This document shows, in pieces, positions 17,980 through 26,814 of a stretch of DNA of 64,000 bases; positions within the stretch are counted from its first letter, which is position 1, and every line of letters begins with the position of its first letter. Origin of the DNA: an uncultured Pelagibacteraceae bacterium (lineage in GTDB: Bacteria > Pseudomonadota > Alphaproteobacteria > Pelagibacterales > Pelagibacteraceae); the NCBI GenBank assembly GCA_902596745.1, contig CACJUZ010000004.1, positions 36,063 to 100,062 on the forward strand, written 5' to 3'. Under the pieces are notes generated by a model. The model ran no database searches and was not told where the DNA came from. It was given only the letters and a program-made list of their open reading frames with translations. Made by a program: the position numbers and the translations under genes.

Positions 17980-18065
17980 GCCCTCGTGGTGAAATTGGTA
18001 GACACAAAGGACTTAAAATCCTTGCCCTTTTGGGAGTGCCAGTTCGAGTCTGGCCGAGGGCACCA
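17980..18065 (+). tRNA. tRNA-Leu(UAA)
   Basis: Intact 86-base class II tRNA. Acceptor strands GCCCTCG and CGAGGGC pair, with an encoded ACCA end at 18062-18065. The anticodon stem AAGGA/TCCTT holds loop CTTAAAA, anticodon TAA, reading UUA. A long variable arm (GCCCTTTTGGGAGTGC region) and T-arm GCCAG/CTGGC with loop TTCGAGT complete it. The first 39 bases are duplicated at 16978. It is directly followed by nadK. Confidence 0.97.
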
Positions 18066-18068
18066 CTA

Positions 18069-18845
18069 ATGAAAAAATATCATTTTATTTTTGATAATAA
18101 TAAAAAAGCACAGATCTTTAAAAAAAAACTTTTAAAGGTTTTTAAAAACTTTTCACCATCAAAATCTTCATGCATTATTATATTTGGAGGTGATGGATTT
18201 ATGTTGAGAAATTTAAAAAAATACTTCAAATATAATAAACCGTTTTATGGTGTAAATTGTGGAAGCTATGGGTTTTTGATGAACAGTTCAAATATCAAGC
18301 ACTTAGAAAGTCGAATATCTAAATCAAAAAAAACCACTATAAATAGTTTATCTGTTAACTGTTCTTATGGAAATGGTTTGAAAAAAAATTTAATAGCTAT
18401 TAATGAAATTTCTGTTTTAAGGCAAAGCAAACAAACTGCTTCACTTAATATTTCTGTTGGGCAAAATGAAATAATAAAAAAACTTATTGGTGATGGAGTA
18501 TTAGTATCAACGCCAGCTGGAAGCACTGCTTATAATTTATCAGTACATGGACCAATTTTATCTTTAAATTCTGGCAAATTGGCAATAACTCCAATTAGTC
18601 CTTTTAGACCCAGAAGATGGAAAGGTAAAATTATTTCTAATAAATCCGCCGTAAAAATTAAAAATTTAAATCCTCAAAAAAGGCCAATTGCAGCTGTAGC
18701 AGATAATATAGAACTTAGAAACGTAAAAAGTTTATCTATAAAAAGAAATAAGAAAATTAATATTAGATTATTATTTGATAGAAGCAGAAGTTTAGTTAAA
18801 AGAATAAAAAACGAAATTAAAAGACAAAAAAGCTCTAAAAAATAA
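18069..18845 (+). CDS. nadK: NAD kinase
   Basis: NadK phosphorylates NAD to NADP with ATP (or polyphosphate) in the cytosol. The 258-aa product has the nucleotide-binding IIIFGGDGFMLRNLKKY (the GGDG motif), YGVNCGSYGFLMN, LNEIS-like INEISVLRQSKQTAS, and the second conserved region DGVLVSTPAGSTAYNLSVHGPIL. The ATG at 18069 is used because the upstream open frame to 18030 lies inside tRNA-Leu. Lengths near 255-260 are normal in Alphaproteobacteria. The gene begins only 3 bases after the tRNA CCA end and may be read from the tRNA promoter. Confidence 0.95.
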   Translation: MKKYHFIFDNNKKAQIFKKKLLKVFKNFSPSKSSCIIIFGGDGFMLRNLKKYFKYNKPFYGVNCGSYGFLMNSSNIKHLESRISKSKKTTINSLSVNCSYGNGLKKNLIAINEISVLRQSKQTASLNISVGQNEIIKKLIGDGVLVSTPAGSTAYNLSVHGPILSLNSGKLAITPISPFRPRRWKGKIISNKSAVKIKNLNPQKRPIAAVADNIELRNVKSLSIKRNKKINIRLLFDRSRSLVKRIKNEIKRQKSSKK

Positions 18846-18853
18846 TAATATAA

Positions 18854-20266
18854 ATGAATTATAAAGCTATAATATTTTACATAGGACTTTTTGTTTTTCC
18901 TCTTTCTGGGCTTGCTTTACTAAATATTCTCTATTCAACCTATTTTGATTATTTTTTAAGTATTCAATCTTATACAATTACTTTTTTTCTCACTTTAATA
19001 ACCGGATCTTTTTTTTGTTTTTATGGAAAAAATTCTGTTAAAAAAATTACTTTTTATGAGCAGTTACTTTTAATTATTTTGGTATATTTTATATCTTCAA
19101 TTTTTGTATCTTTACCTTATTATTTGAGCAATTATCAGATTACTTTTGTAGATTCTTTTTTTGAGAGTATTTCAGGAATTACTTCAACAGGTTTTTCTAT
19201 ATTTGAAAATATAAAATATTTAGATCCTACATTAATATTGTGGCGATCTTCCTCTCAATGGATTGGAGGATTATACTTTCTCATATTTTTAATTATTGTT
19301 TTCTCAAACAACCAATACAATTTTAGACTAAATCATTTAGTCTATACAGGAAACATGGGATCTTTTTCAAAATCGAATACTAAAAACATTTTGCTGCAGA
19401 TCTCTTTGGTTTATTCATTATTAACATTATTAATATTTATAATTCTTAATATAGGAGACGTAAGACTCTTTAACTCTCTAAATTTATCTATGACAATTAT
19501 TTCTAACGGGGGATTTTTGCCAACAAATAGTTTGAGCCAAATATTTTTGAAAAACAATCATCACTTTCTTATGATTAGTTTAATAATACCTTTGCTGAAT
19601 ATTTTTTTTCTTCTTAATTGTTTCAATAAAAAAAAATTAATTTACAATCATCAAGAAGATTTGTTTTTAATAATCTTTGTATCAATTTTATCTCTAATTT
19701 TGTTCTATTCTTTCAATAACATTAATTTCAGTGAGATTGTAATTAATGTTGTAACAAGCGTAAGTAATTCGGGTATTTCATTTGCTAAATCTTACGACGG
19801 CAGTATAATATTTATTTTTTTATGCATAATGGGAGGATCTTTAATCTCAAATTCTTCTGGTATTAAATTTATTAGAATTTATATATTAATAAAAACAGCT
19901 GCTGCAGAAATAATAAGATTAGTTAGACCAAATAACGTTTTTAACAATACAATTTTTTATTCAGAAAAAAAAATAGATAATCAAATGATTAACTTATCTT
20001 TTTTAGTATTTATATCTTTTTTTATAAGTATTTTTATTTTGTCTAGTATTTTAGTTTTAGACAAAATAAATTTTGAAAACTCTTTTAAACTCTCCATATT
20101 AACACTCACAAATACGACAAATTCTACATTATATGGTTTAAGCGATATCAATTTTGCCAATCTTTTAAGTAGTACGAAATTATTTTTAATAATATTTATG
20201 ATAATAGGAAAAATTGAGTTAATATCAGTGCTTATATTATTCAAAAGAATTTTTTTTAAAGAATAA
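18854..20266 (+). CDS. trkH: TrkH-family potassium uptake protein (membrane subunit)
   Basis: The 470-aa product is an inner-membrane cation translocator of the Trk/Ktr superfamily. About ten to twelve hydrophobic segments and four pore-loop repeats can be seen: GITSTGFSIF, TIISNGGFLPTNS, TSVSNSGISFAKS and TLTNTTNSTLYG. Each carries the conserved filter glycine or its equivalent, although the fourth repeat is degenerate. The segment WRSSSQWIGGLYFLIF is typical of TrkH. A NAD-binding TrkA partner is needed for regulation in the family, but none is encoded nearby. It lies between nadK and the GpsA-like gene. Confidence 0.9.
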   Translation: MNYKAIIFYIGLFVFPLSGLALLNILYSTYFDYFLSIQSYTITFFLTLITGSFFCFYGKNSVKKITFYEQLLLIILVYFISSIFVSLPYYLSNYQITFVDSFFESISGITSTGFSIFENIKYLDPTLILWRSSSQWIGGLYFLIFLIIVFSNNQYNFRLNHLVYTGNMGSFSKSNTKNILLQISLVYSLLTLLIFIILNIGDVRLFNSLNLSMTIISNGGFLPTNSLSQIFLKNNHHFLMISLIIPLLNIFFLLNCFNKKKLIYNHQEDLFLIIFVSILSLILFYSFNNINFSEIVINVVTSVSNSGISFAKSYDGSIIFIFLCIMGGSLISNSSGIKFIRIYILIKTAAAEIIRLVRPNNVFNNTIFYSEKKIDNQMINLSFLVFISFFISIFILSSILVLDKINFENSFKLSILTLTNTTNSTLYGLSDINFANLLSSTKLFLIIFMIIGKIELISVLILFKRIFFKE

Positions 20267-20268
20267 GT

Positions 20269-21315
20269 ATGTCAAAGATTGTTATAATTGGTGCTGGCGC
20301 AATGGGTTCAGCTTTTGCTTTACCGTGTATTGATAATAATCATGATGTAAGTATTGTTGGCACTCATTTAGAAAATGAATTCATTGATAATTTAAAAGCA
20401 AATGACAATATTCACCCTGGATTGAATGTTAAAGTAAATAAGAAAATTAAGATATATAAGTTAGAAAACTTGACCAAATTACTAGACACTAATACAGATT
20501 TAATTGTTTTAGGAATAAGTTCAAAGGGAATTAAATGGGTCTCTGATCAGCTAAGCAAAATTTATAAAGATAAAGAAATTCCAAATTTACTTATGCTCAC
20601 AAAAGGTTTGAGTATTCATAACAACAATTATGAGTTATTGGTTGATAAACTTAAAAGATTATTAGCAGATAATGGAATTAAAAAAACAAACATATCAGCT
20701 GTAGGCGGACCATGTCTTGCAGCAGGATTAGCAAATAAAGTACACAGCAGTGTTGTTGTAGCCAACGAGGATATTAAAACCGCCAAAGAAATTGCTGATA
20801 TGTTAAATACAAGCTACTACCACACGTCATTTTCTAATGATTTAAATGGTGTGGAAGTTTCAGCTGCTATAAAAAATATATTTTCAATGGCAGTTGGTGC
20901 TGCTAAGGGATTATGTAGTGAGAATATTTCTGACGACGTAAGAGAAAAAAATTATTTAAATACATCTTCCGCATTAATTAAACAATCAATTCATGAAATG
21001 GAAGTATTTGTTGAACACTTAAAAGGAAAAAGAGAAACAGTTAAAGGTCTTGCAGGTTTAGGCGATTTATATGTAAGTTCAGGCGGAGGAAGAAATGCTA
21101 GAATGGGTTCTTATATTGGTAAAGGATTAACTTTTTCAGAGGCAAAAAAAACAAAAATGGAAAAAGTAACTGTAGAGGGAGCAGATTTGGCAATAGAAAT
21201 TGCAAAAAAAGTAAATGAAGATTTTGATAAAAAAAAATTACCATTAATGTTAGCTATGATAAATGCGATAGTTGAGGATAAAAAACTTGAACTTAATTGG
21301 GAAGCTTTTAGATAA
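20269..21315 (+). CDS. gpsA: NAD(P)-dependent glycerol-3-phosphate dehydrogenase, GpsA-like
   Basis: The enzyme interconverts sn-glycerol 3-phosphate and dihydroxyacetone phosphate. The 348-aa product has a Rossmann start IVIIGAGAMGSAFALP, catalytic-domain motifs AAIKNIFSMAVGAAKGL (active-site Lys region) and GLAGLGDLYVSSGGGRNARMG, the GpsA signature. The usual GPSFA motif reads GPCLAAGLANKV here, so it is a divergent member. Its stop overlaps the glpK start by one base (TAATG), and the glycerol ABC operon follows. That position suggests it oxidises imported-glycerol-derived G3P, the job usually done by flavoenzyme GlpD, though a phospholipid role is equally possible. Confidence 0.88.
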   Translation: MSKIVIIGAGAMGSAFALPCIDNNHDVSIVGTHLENEFIDNLKANDNIHPGLNVKVNKKIKIYKLENLTKLLDTNTDLIVLGISSKGIKWVSDQLSKIYKDKEIPNLLMLTKGLSIHNNNYELLVDKLKRLLADNGIKKTNISAVGGPCLAAGLANKVHSSVVVANEDIKTAKEIADMLNTSYYHTSFSNDLNGVEVSAAIKNIFSMAVGAAKGLCSENISDDVREKNYLNTSSALIKQSIHEMEVFVEHLKGKRETVKGLAGLGDLYVSSGGGRNARMGSYIGKGLTFSEAKKTKMEKVTVEGADLAIEIAKKVNEDFDKKKLPLMLAMINAIVEDKKLELNWEAFR

Positions 21316-22796
21316 TGAAAAAATTTATAATTTCTATAGATGCTGGCACAACTTCAAACAGAGCAATCCTTTTTGATTTAAAAGGCAAACCTATTTTTTC
21401 TTCTCAAAAAGAATTTACACAATACTTTCCTAAAAGTGGTTGGGTTGAGCATAATCCTGAAGAAATTTGGGATACTACAAGGAAAGTTTTAAAAGAAGTT
21501 ATATCTAAAGCAAAAAAATTAAAAGGAAAAATATTAGCGATAGGAATAACAAATCAAAGAGAAACAACAGTTTTGTGGAATAAAAAAACAGGTAAACCAG
21601 TTTATAAAGCTATAGTCTGGCAAGATCGTAGGCAGGCAGAGTATTGTAAAAAATTAAAAAAACAAAATAAAGAAACTCTTATATTTAATAAAACAGGTCT
21701 TCCTATTGACTCTTATTTTTCAGGTACAAAAATCAAATGGATTTTAGACAATGTTTCACAGGCTAGAAAACTAATGAATAAGAAACAACTTCTTTTCGGT
21801 ACTATTGACAGCTTTTTAATTTGGAGACTCACAAAAGGACAAGTTCATGCAACTGATGCGACGAACGCAAGCAGAACTATGATTTTTAATATTTCTACAA
21901 ACAAATGGGATGACACTATTCTTAAAATATTAAAAATAAAAAAACATATCCTTCCAGAAGTAAAAAATTGTGCTGATGATTATGGGCATACACATTCATC
22001 AATCACTGGCGAGTCAATTCCAATAGCTGGAGTTGTTGGAGATCAACAGTCTGCATCGATAGGCCAATGTTGTTTTGAACCCGGTTCATTAAAAAGCACA
22101 TATGGGACAGGTGCGTTTGTATTGTTAAATACCGGTTATAAAAAAATTTATTCTAAGAATAGATTACTCACAACAATAGGTTATAGAATTAACGGTAAGA
22201 CTACTTATGCCATGGAAGGCTCTATTTTTATTGCTGGGGCTGGTGTTCAATGGTTAAGAGATAGAATGAAATTTTTTAAGAAGGCTTTTGAAACAGAAAA
22301 AATTTTAAAATCTTTAAAAGATAATAGAGATGTATATTTAGTACCAGCATTTACAGGTATGGGGGCACCTTATTGGAATCAGCATTCCAGAGGTGTTTTA
22401 AGTGGCTTAACAAGAGATACAGGTCCAAAAGAAATTGTAAGAGCTACGATAGAGTCTGTTGCCTATCAAACTCACGATTTATTTGAAGCAATGAAACATG
22501 ATGGTTTAAGACCGAGAATGGTTAAAGTAGATGGAGGAATGGTTATGAATAATTGGTTTTCTCAATTTTTATCTGATGTAGTAAACGTAAAAGTTTACAG
22601 ACCTAAAGTTCATGAGACTACAGCATTAGGCGCAGCATTCATGGCTGGATTGAAAATTGGAGCGTATAAATCTTTAAAAGATATTTCTAAAAACTGGAGT
22701 CTTGAGAAAAAATTTACTCCTAAAATGAAAAATAGCGACAGAAAAACACTTCTGATAGGCTGGTCAAAAGCTATTAAAAGAGCGCTCATAAATTAA
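21315..22796 (+). CDS. glpK: Glycerol kinase
   Basis: GlpK phosphorylates glycerol to sn-glycerol 3-phosphate using ATP. The 493-aa product has the FGGY kinase features: ISIDAGTTSNRAILFD, QDRRQAEYC, DSYFSGTKIKWILDN, IAGVVGDQQSASIGQCC, and the C-terminal KVDGGMVMNNWFSQFLSDV and TTALGAAFMAGL. Length equals the family norm. It overlaps the GpsA-like gene by one base and is 97 bases upstream of the glycerol transporter operon on the same strand, so uptake and first two catabolic steps are adjacent. Confidence 0.97.
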   Translation: MKKFIISIDAGTTSNRAILFDLKGKPIFSSQKEFTQYFPKSGWVEHNPEEIWDTTRKVLKEVISKAKKLKGKILAIGITNQRETTVLWNKKTGKPVYKAIVWQDRRQAEYCKKLKKQNKETLIFNKTGLPIDSYFSGTKIKWILDNVSQARKLMNKKQLLFGTIDSFLIWRLTKGQVHATDATNASRTMIFNISTNKWDDTILKILKIKKHILPEVKNCADDYGHTHSSITGESIPIAGVVGDQQSASIGQCCFEPGSLKSTYGTGAFVLLNTGYKKIYSKNRLLTTIGYRINGKTTYAMEGSIFIAGAGVQWLRDRMKFFKKAFETEKILKSLKDNRDVYLVPAFTGMGAPYWNQHSRGVLSGLTRDTGPKEIVRATIESVAYQTHDLFEAMKHDGLRPRMVKVDGGMVMNNWFSQFLSDVVNVKVYRPKVHETTALGAAFMAGLKIGAYKSLKDISKNWSLEKKFTPKMKNSDRKTLLIGWSKAIKRALIN

Positions 22797-22893
22797 ATCA
22801 ATTTATAGTTGTATAAATTTTAAGAATTAAGTCTGTACAAATAAGTTCTATTTTGCTTCAATTAATAAATTAACAAACAACAGAGGGGAATTA

Positions 22894-24624
22894 ATGTTTA
22901 AAACATTGAAAACTATAATAGCTGTTGCTGTTTCATTTTCTATACTTACTATTTCGAATGCTATTGCAGATGGTCACATGGCTGCAATTAAGAAATGGTC
23001 TAATGGTGAGTTTAGTCTTTCTACGCTTTCTGCAAAAGAAAGAGAGAAAGAACTACAATGGTTTCACGATGCTGCAAAGCCATTCAAAGGAATGTCTATT
23101 AAAGTATTGTCAGAAACTATTCCTACTCACGAGTATGAATCAAAAGTTTTAACAAAAGCTTTTGAAGAAATTACTGGGATTAAAGTAAATCACCAGTTAC
23201 TTGGAGAAGGTGACGTAGTAATGGCAGTACAAACACAGATGCAAACTAACGTAAGTATTTACGATGCATACATCAATGACTCAGATTTGATTGGTACTCA
23301 CGCTAGAATGCAACAAGCTGTAAACCTAACGAAATGGATGGCCGGAGAAGGTAAAGATGTTACTTTACCAACTTTAGACTTAAATGATTTCATTGGTAAA
23401 CAGTTTACTACAGGTCCAGATGGCGACTTATACCAATTGCCTGACCAACAATTTGCTAACCTTTACTGGTTTAGAAAAGATTGGTTTGACAGACCTGAAA
23501 TCAAAAAGGGTTTTAAAGCCAAATACGGATATGATTTAGGTGTACCTTTAAATTGGTCTGCTTATGAAGACATCGCTAAATACTTCTCAGAAGACGTGAA
23601 GAATATCGACGGTGTTAGAATTTACGGTCACATGGACTACGGTAAAAGAGCTCCTGACTTAGGTTGGAGAATGACTGACGCGTGGTTATCAATGGCTGGA
23701 GCAGGTGATGTAGGAAAACCTAATGGAATACCAGTGGACGAGTGGGGAATAAGAATGGAAAAAGGTTCTTGTAACCCTGTTGGAGCTTCAGTAACAAGAG
23801 GTGGAGCTGCTAACGGTCCTGCTGCTGTATACGCAATCAGAAAATGGGATGAGTGGTTAAGAAATTACGCTCCTCCAGGTGCTGCGGCTATGGACTTCTA
23901 TCAGTCTCTACCGTCACTATCTTCTGGGAACGTTGCTCAGCAAATATTCTGGTACACAGCTTTCACAGCCTCTTTAGTAGGAAAAAATCCTAACAATAAA
24001 GTTGTTGATGATAAGGGTATGCCGTTATGGAGAATGGGTCCATCACCAAAAGGACCTTATTGGGAAGAAGGCATGAAGCTTGGATATCAAGATGCTGGAT
24101 CATGGACTTTATTTAAGTCTACACCAGTTAAAAATAGAAAAGCTGCATGGTTGTACGCTCAATTCGTTGTATCAAAAACAGTAGATCTTAAGAAAAGTCA
24201 CGTAGGTTTAACTATCATTAGAGATAGTTCAATAGACCACAAATCTTTCACAGAAAGAGCACCAGCACTTGGTGGACTAGTTGAGTTCTACAGATCAAAC
24301 AACAGAAATATTTGGTCACCAACAGGTGTAAACGTTCCGGACTATCCGAAACTTGCACAAATCTGGTGGCAACAAATTGGAGATGTAAACTCAGGTGCGT
24401 TTACTCCACAACAAGCTATGGATCGTCTTGCAGAAGAGATGGACTTAGTAATGTCTCGTATGGAAGCTGCTGACAAAGGTAGTAATGCATACGGTGGATG
24501 TGGACCAAGACTTAATAAACCAAGAGAAGCTTCTTATTGGTTAAATAAGAAAGGTTCACCAAAAGCTAAACGTGATGAGAAACCTCAAGGAAAAACTGTT
24601 CCATACGCAAAAGCTTGGAAATAG
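22894..24624 (+). CDS. glpV: Glycerol ABC transporter substrate-binding protein (GlpV type)
   Basis: The 576-aa periplasmic protein starts with a signal peptide (AVSFSILTISNAIADGH, cleavage near residue 26). Its long form, with DGHMAAIKKWSNGEFS, LPDQQFANLYWFRKDWFD and GYDLGVPLNWSAYEDIA, matches GlpV of rhizobial GlpSTPQUV glycerol transporters. The gene order that follows (two ATPases, two permeases, a DUF2160 protein) supports this. A strong ribosome site AGAGGGGA lies before the ATG. Codon use is richer in C-ending codons than its neighbours, as expected of high expression. A terminator-like hairpin follows the stop. It is placed first, whereas I recall glpV being last in Rhizobium. Confidence 0.9.
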   Translation: MFKTLKTIIAVAVSFSILTISNAIADGHMAAIKKWSNGEFSLSTLSAKEREKELQWFHDAAKPFKGMSIKVLSETIPTHEYESKVLTKAFEEITGIKVNHQLLGEGDVVMAVQTQMQTNVSIYDAYINDSDLIGTHARMQQAVNLTKWMAGEGKDVTLPTLDLNDFIGKQFTTGPDGDLYQLPDQQFANLYWFRKDWFDRPEIKKGFKAKYGYDLGVPLNWSAYEDIAKYFSEDVKNIDGVRIYGHMDYGKRAPDLGWRMTDAWLSMAGAGDVGKPNGIPVDEWGIRMEKGSCNPVGASVTRGGAANGPAAVYAIRKWDEWLRNYAPPGAAAMDFYQSLPSLSSGNVAQQIFWYTAFTASLVGKNPNNKVVDDKGMPLWRMGPSPKGPYWEEGMKLGYQDAGSWTLFKSTPVKNRKAAWLYAQFVVSKTVDLKKSHVGLTIIRDSSIDHKSFTERAPALGGLVEFYRSNNRNIWSPTGVNVPDYPKLAQIWWQQIGDVNSGAFTPQQAMDRLAEEMDLVMSRMEAADKGSNAYGGCGPRLNKPREASYWLNKKGSPKAKRDEKPQGKTVPYAKAWK

Positions 24625-24644
24625 TAAGAGGTTAATCTAAATTG

Positions 24645-24674
24645 AAAAGGGGGCACTAGCTGCCCCCTTTTTTT
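24645..24674 (+). terminator. Strong GC-rich hairpin with T-run after glpV
   Basis: AAAAGGGGGCA (24645-24655) pairs with TGCCCCCTTTT (24661-24671) around a 5-base loop and runs into further T residues. It is among the most GC-rich short stretches in the window and looks like a rho-independent terminator. Five transporter genes continue on the same strand from 24693, so it probably limits, but does not stop, readthrough. Confidence 0.9.
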
Positions 24675-24692
24675 AAAACTAAATTTTAAATT

Positions 24693-25757
24693 ATGAGTCT
24701 AGAATTAAAAAATGTAGAAAAAAAAGTTGGAATACATACTCATATTCATCCTACAAGTCTTAAATTAGAAAAAAATACTATAAACGTTCTTCTTGGTTCA
24801 ACATTAGCTGGCAAAACAACTTTAATGCAAATAATGGCAGGGTTGGATAAACCAACCTCAGGTGAGATATGGTTTGATGGAAAAAATGTTACAGGTATGA
24901 AAGTACAAAAAAGAAATTGCTCTATGGTTTACCAGCAATTTATTAATTATCCAAATTACACGGTTTATGAAAATATTGCTTCTCCCTTAGCAATAACGGG
25001 AGTGAAAGATGATGAGATCAATCAAAGAGTAGGAAAGGTAGCTGAACTTTTAAAATTATCAGCAATGTTAAATAAAAAACCTGACGAATTATCAGGCGGA
25101 CAACAACAAAGAACTGCTTTAGCAAGGGCGTTAGTAAAAGACTCAGATTTAATTTTATTAGATGAGCCTTTGGCAAATTTAGATTTTAAATTAAGAGAAG
25201 AACTAAGAGAAGAACTGCCAAAATTGTTTGAAGATAGAGACTGTATAGTTGTTTATGCAACAACAGAGCCTTCAGATGCATTAATGATAGGTGGAAATAC
25301 AGCAACATTATTAGAAGGCAAAGTTATCCAGTATGGCAAAACGCTAGAGGTTTATAATAAGCCTGAAAATTTAATTTCAGCTAAAGTTTTTAGTGATCCT
25401 CCAATGAATATAGCTGAAATCACAAAAAGAGGAGATAATTGTAAATTTACAGATAATGATGTTCAATGGAAATCATCAGCAAAAATTAAAGATGGTACTT
25501 ATAAAATAGGTATAAGACCCCATAATATTACTACTTATAAAGAGGGAAATAATTCAGTCGAAATTAACGGTAAAGTTCAAATTTCTGAACTTAGTGGGTC
25601 TGAAAGCTTGATACACTTTACTAACGGAAATTTAAACTGGGTTTCATTGTCTAACGGTACCCAACAAAAAAATGTTGGAGAAGATACTAAACTATACATG
25701 AACACGGATGAGTTTTTATATTTTGATCAAAATAACAGATTGGTAAATAATGGCTAA
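24693..25757 (+). CDS. glpS: Glycerol ABC transporter ATP-binding protein GlpS (degenerate H-loop)
   Basis: The 354-aa ATPase pairs with the next gene product. Signature [16 protein letters not shown] (132-146) and Walker B LILLDEPLANLD are normal. Walker A reads LLGSTLAGKTTLM (residues 34-45) instead of GPSGCGKST, and the H-loop His is replaced: the aligned stretch VYATTEPSDAL has T191. A TOBE-like region starts near residue 260 (IGIRPHNITTY). It overlaps glpT by 8 bases. In a heterodimer with GlpT its own nucleotide site would be weak, while its intact LSGGQ completes the GlpT site. Confidence 0.9.
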   Translation: MSLELKNVEKKVGIHTHIHPTSLKLEKNTINVLLGSTLAGKTTLMQIMAGLDKPTSGEIWFDGKNVTGMKVQKRNCSMVYQQFINYPNYTVYENIASPLAITGVKDDEINQRVGKVAELLKLSAMLNKKPDELSGGQQQRTALARALVKDSDLILLDEPLANLDFKLREELREELPKLFEDRDCIVVYATTEPSDALMIGGNTATLLEGKVIQYGKTLEVYNKPENLISAKVFSDPPMNIAEITKRGDNCKFTDNDVQWKSSAKIKDGTYKIGIRPHNITTYKEGNNSVEINGKVQISELSGSESLIHFTNGNLNWVSLSNGTQQKNVGEDTKLYMNTDEFLYFDQNNRLVNNG

Positions 25758-26814
25758 AATAACTTTAAAAGATTTAAGTCACAGTTATTTAGAAAAGCAG
25801 AATAGTAATTCTGATTGGGCTTTGAGAGATGTTAATATTGATTGGAAAGACGGTGGAGCATATGCACTTTTAGGTCCATCTGGTTGTGGTAAGACAACTT
25901 TATTAAATATTGTTTCAGGCTTATTAAAACCAACAAAGGGCAGTGTTTTATTTGATGACAAAGATATGACATCACTTAACCCTGTTGAAAGAGATATTGC
26001 TCAAATATTTCAGTTTCCAGTTATTTACGACACCATGTCTGTATATGATAATTTAGCTTTCCCGTTAAAAAATAGAGGTCTTTCTGACTCACAGATTGCA
26101 TCTAAAGTTAAAGAAATAGCTGAGATGCTTGAGTTAACGACTACACTAAACAACAGAGCATCAGGTTTAACAGCTGATGGAAAACAAAAAATTTCATTAG
26201 GTAGAGGACTTGTTAGATCAGACGTAAACGTAATTATGTTTGATGAACCATTAACTGTAATAGATCCACATTTAAAATGGGTTTTAAGATCTAAATTAAA
26301 AGAATTACACCAAAAGATTAATCGTACTATGATTTACGTGACGCATGATCAAACCGAAGCTTTAACATTCGCAGATCAGGTTGTAGTCATGCATGAAGGT
26401 CAAATTGTTCAAACTGGAACACCTGTTGAATTATTTGAGAAACCCAAACATACTTTTGTCGGACATTTTATTGGATCACCTGGAATGAACATACTTCCTT
26501 GTGAAATTAAAAATGGTGAAATAAATTTCAGTGGTCAAAAAATACAAAGTCATAAGGCTGTAAAAAAATCAAATTTTAGTAAAACTCAAATAGGCATTAG
26601 ACCTGAATTTATAAATTTTTCAAAAGATGGGATTCCAGTTAAAATTAAAAGAGTAAGTAATACTGGAAGACACAAAATTGTTGATACAGAATGTGATGGG
26701 GGTAATATTAAAATATTATCTAATGCCTCTACTGAAATTCCAAGTGGAAGCGCTCATATTACTTTCAATCAAAAATATACATATGTTTATGGAGATAACT
26801 GGATTATAGAATAA
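25750..26814 (+). CDS. glpT: Glycerol ABC transporter ATP-binding protein GlpT (degenerate signature motif)
   Basis: The 354-aa ATPase has normal Walker A (LLGPSGCGKTTLL, 41-52), Q-loop IAQIFQFPVIYDTM, Walker B VIMFDEPLTVIDP and H-loop YVTHDQTEAL (H199). The ABC signature LSGGQ is replaced by LTADGKQKISLGRGL from residue 140. Together with the H-loop change in GlpS this predicts one competent and one degenerate ATP site. The symbol follows the rhizobial GlpSTPQUV scheme and is not the MFS glycerol-3-phosphate antiporter also called GlpT. It overlaps glpS by 8 bases and glpP by 1 base. Confidence 0.9.
   Translation: MAKITLKDLSHSYLEKQNSNSDWALRDVNIDWKDGGAYALLGPSGCGKTTLLNIVSGLLKPTKGSVLFDDKDMTSLNPVERDIAQIFQFPVIYDTMSVYDNLAFPLKNRGLSDSQIASKVKEIAEMLELTTTLNNRASGLTADGKQKISLGRGLVRSDVNVIMFDEPLTVIDPHLKWVLRSKLKELHQKINRTMIYVTHDQTEALTFADQVVVMHEGQIVQTGTPVELFEKPKHTFVGHFIGSPGMNILPCEIKNGEINFSGQKIQSHKAVKKSNFSKTQIGIRPEFINFSKDGIPVKIKRVSNTGRHKIVDTECDGGNIKILSNASTEIPSGSAHITFNQKYTYVYGDNWIIE

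Noticed and set aside
18030..18068. Extended NadK N-terminus starting at 18030
   Set aside because: These codons lie within tRNA-Leu; the ATG at 18069 gives normal NadK length.
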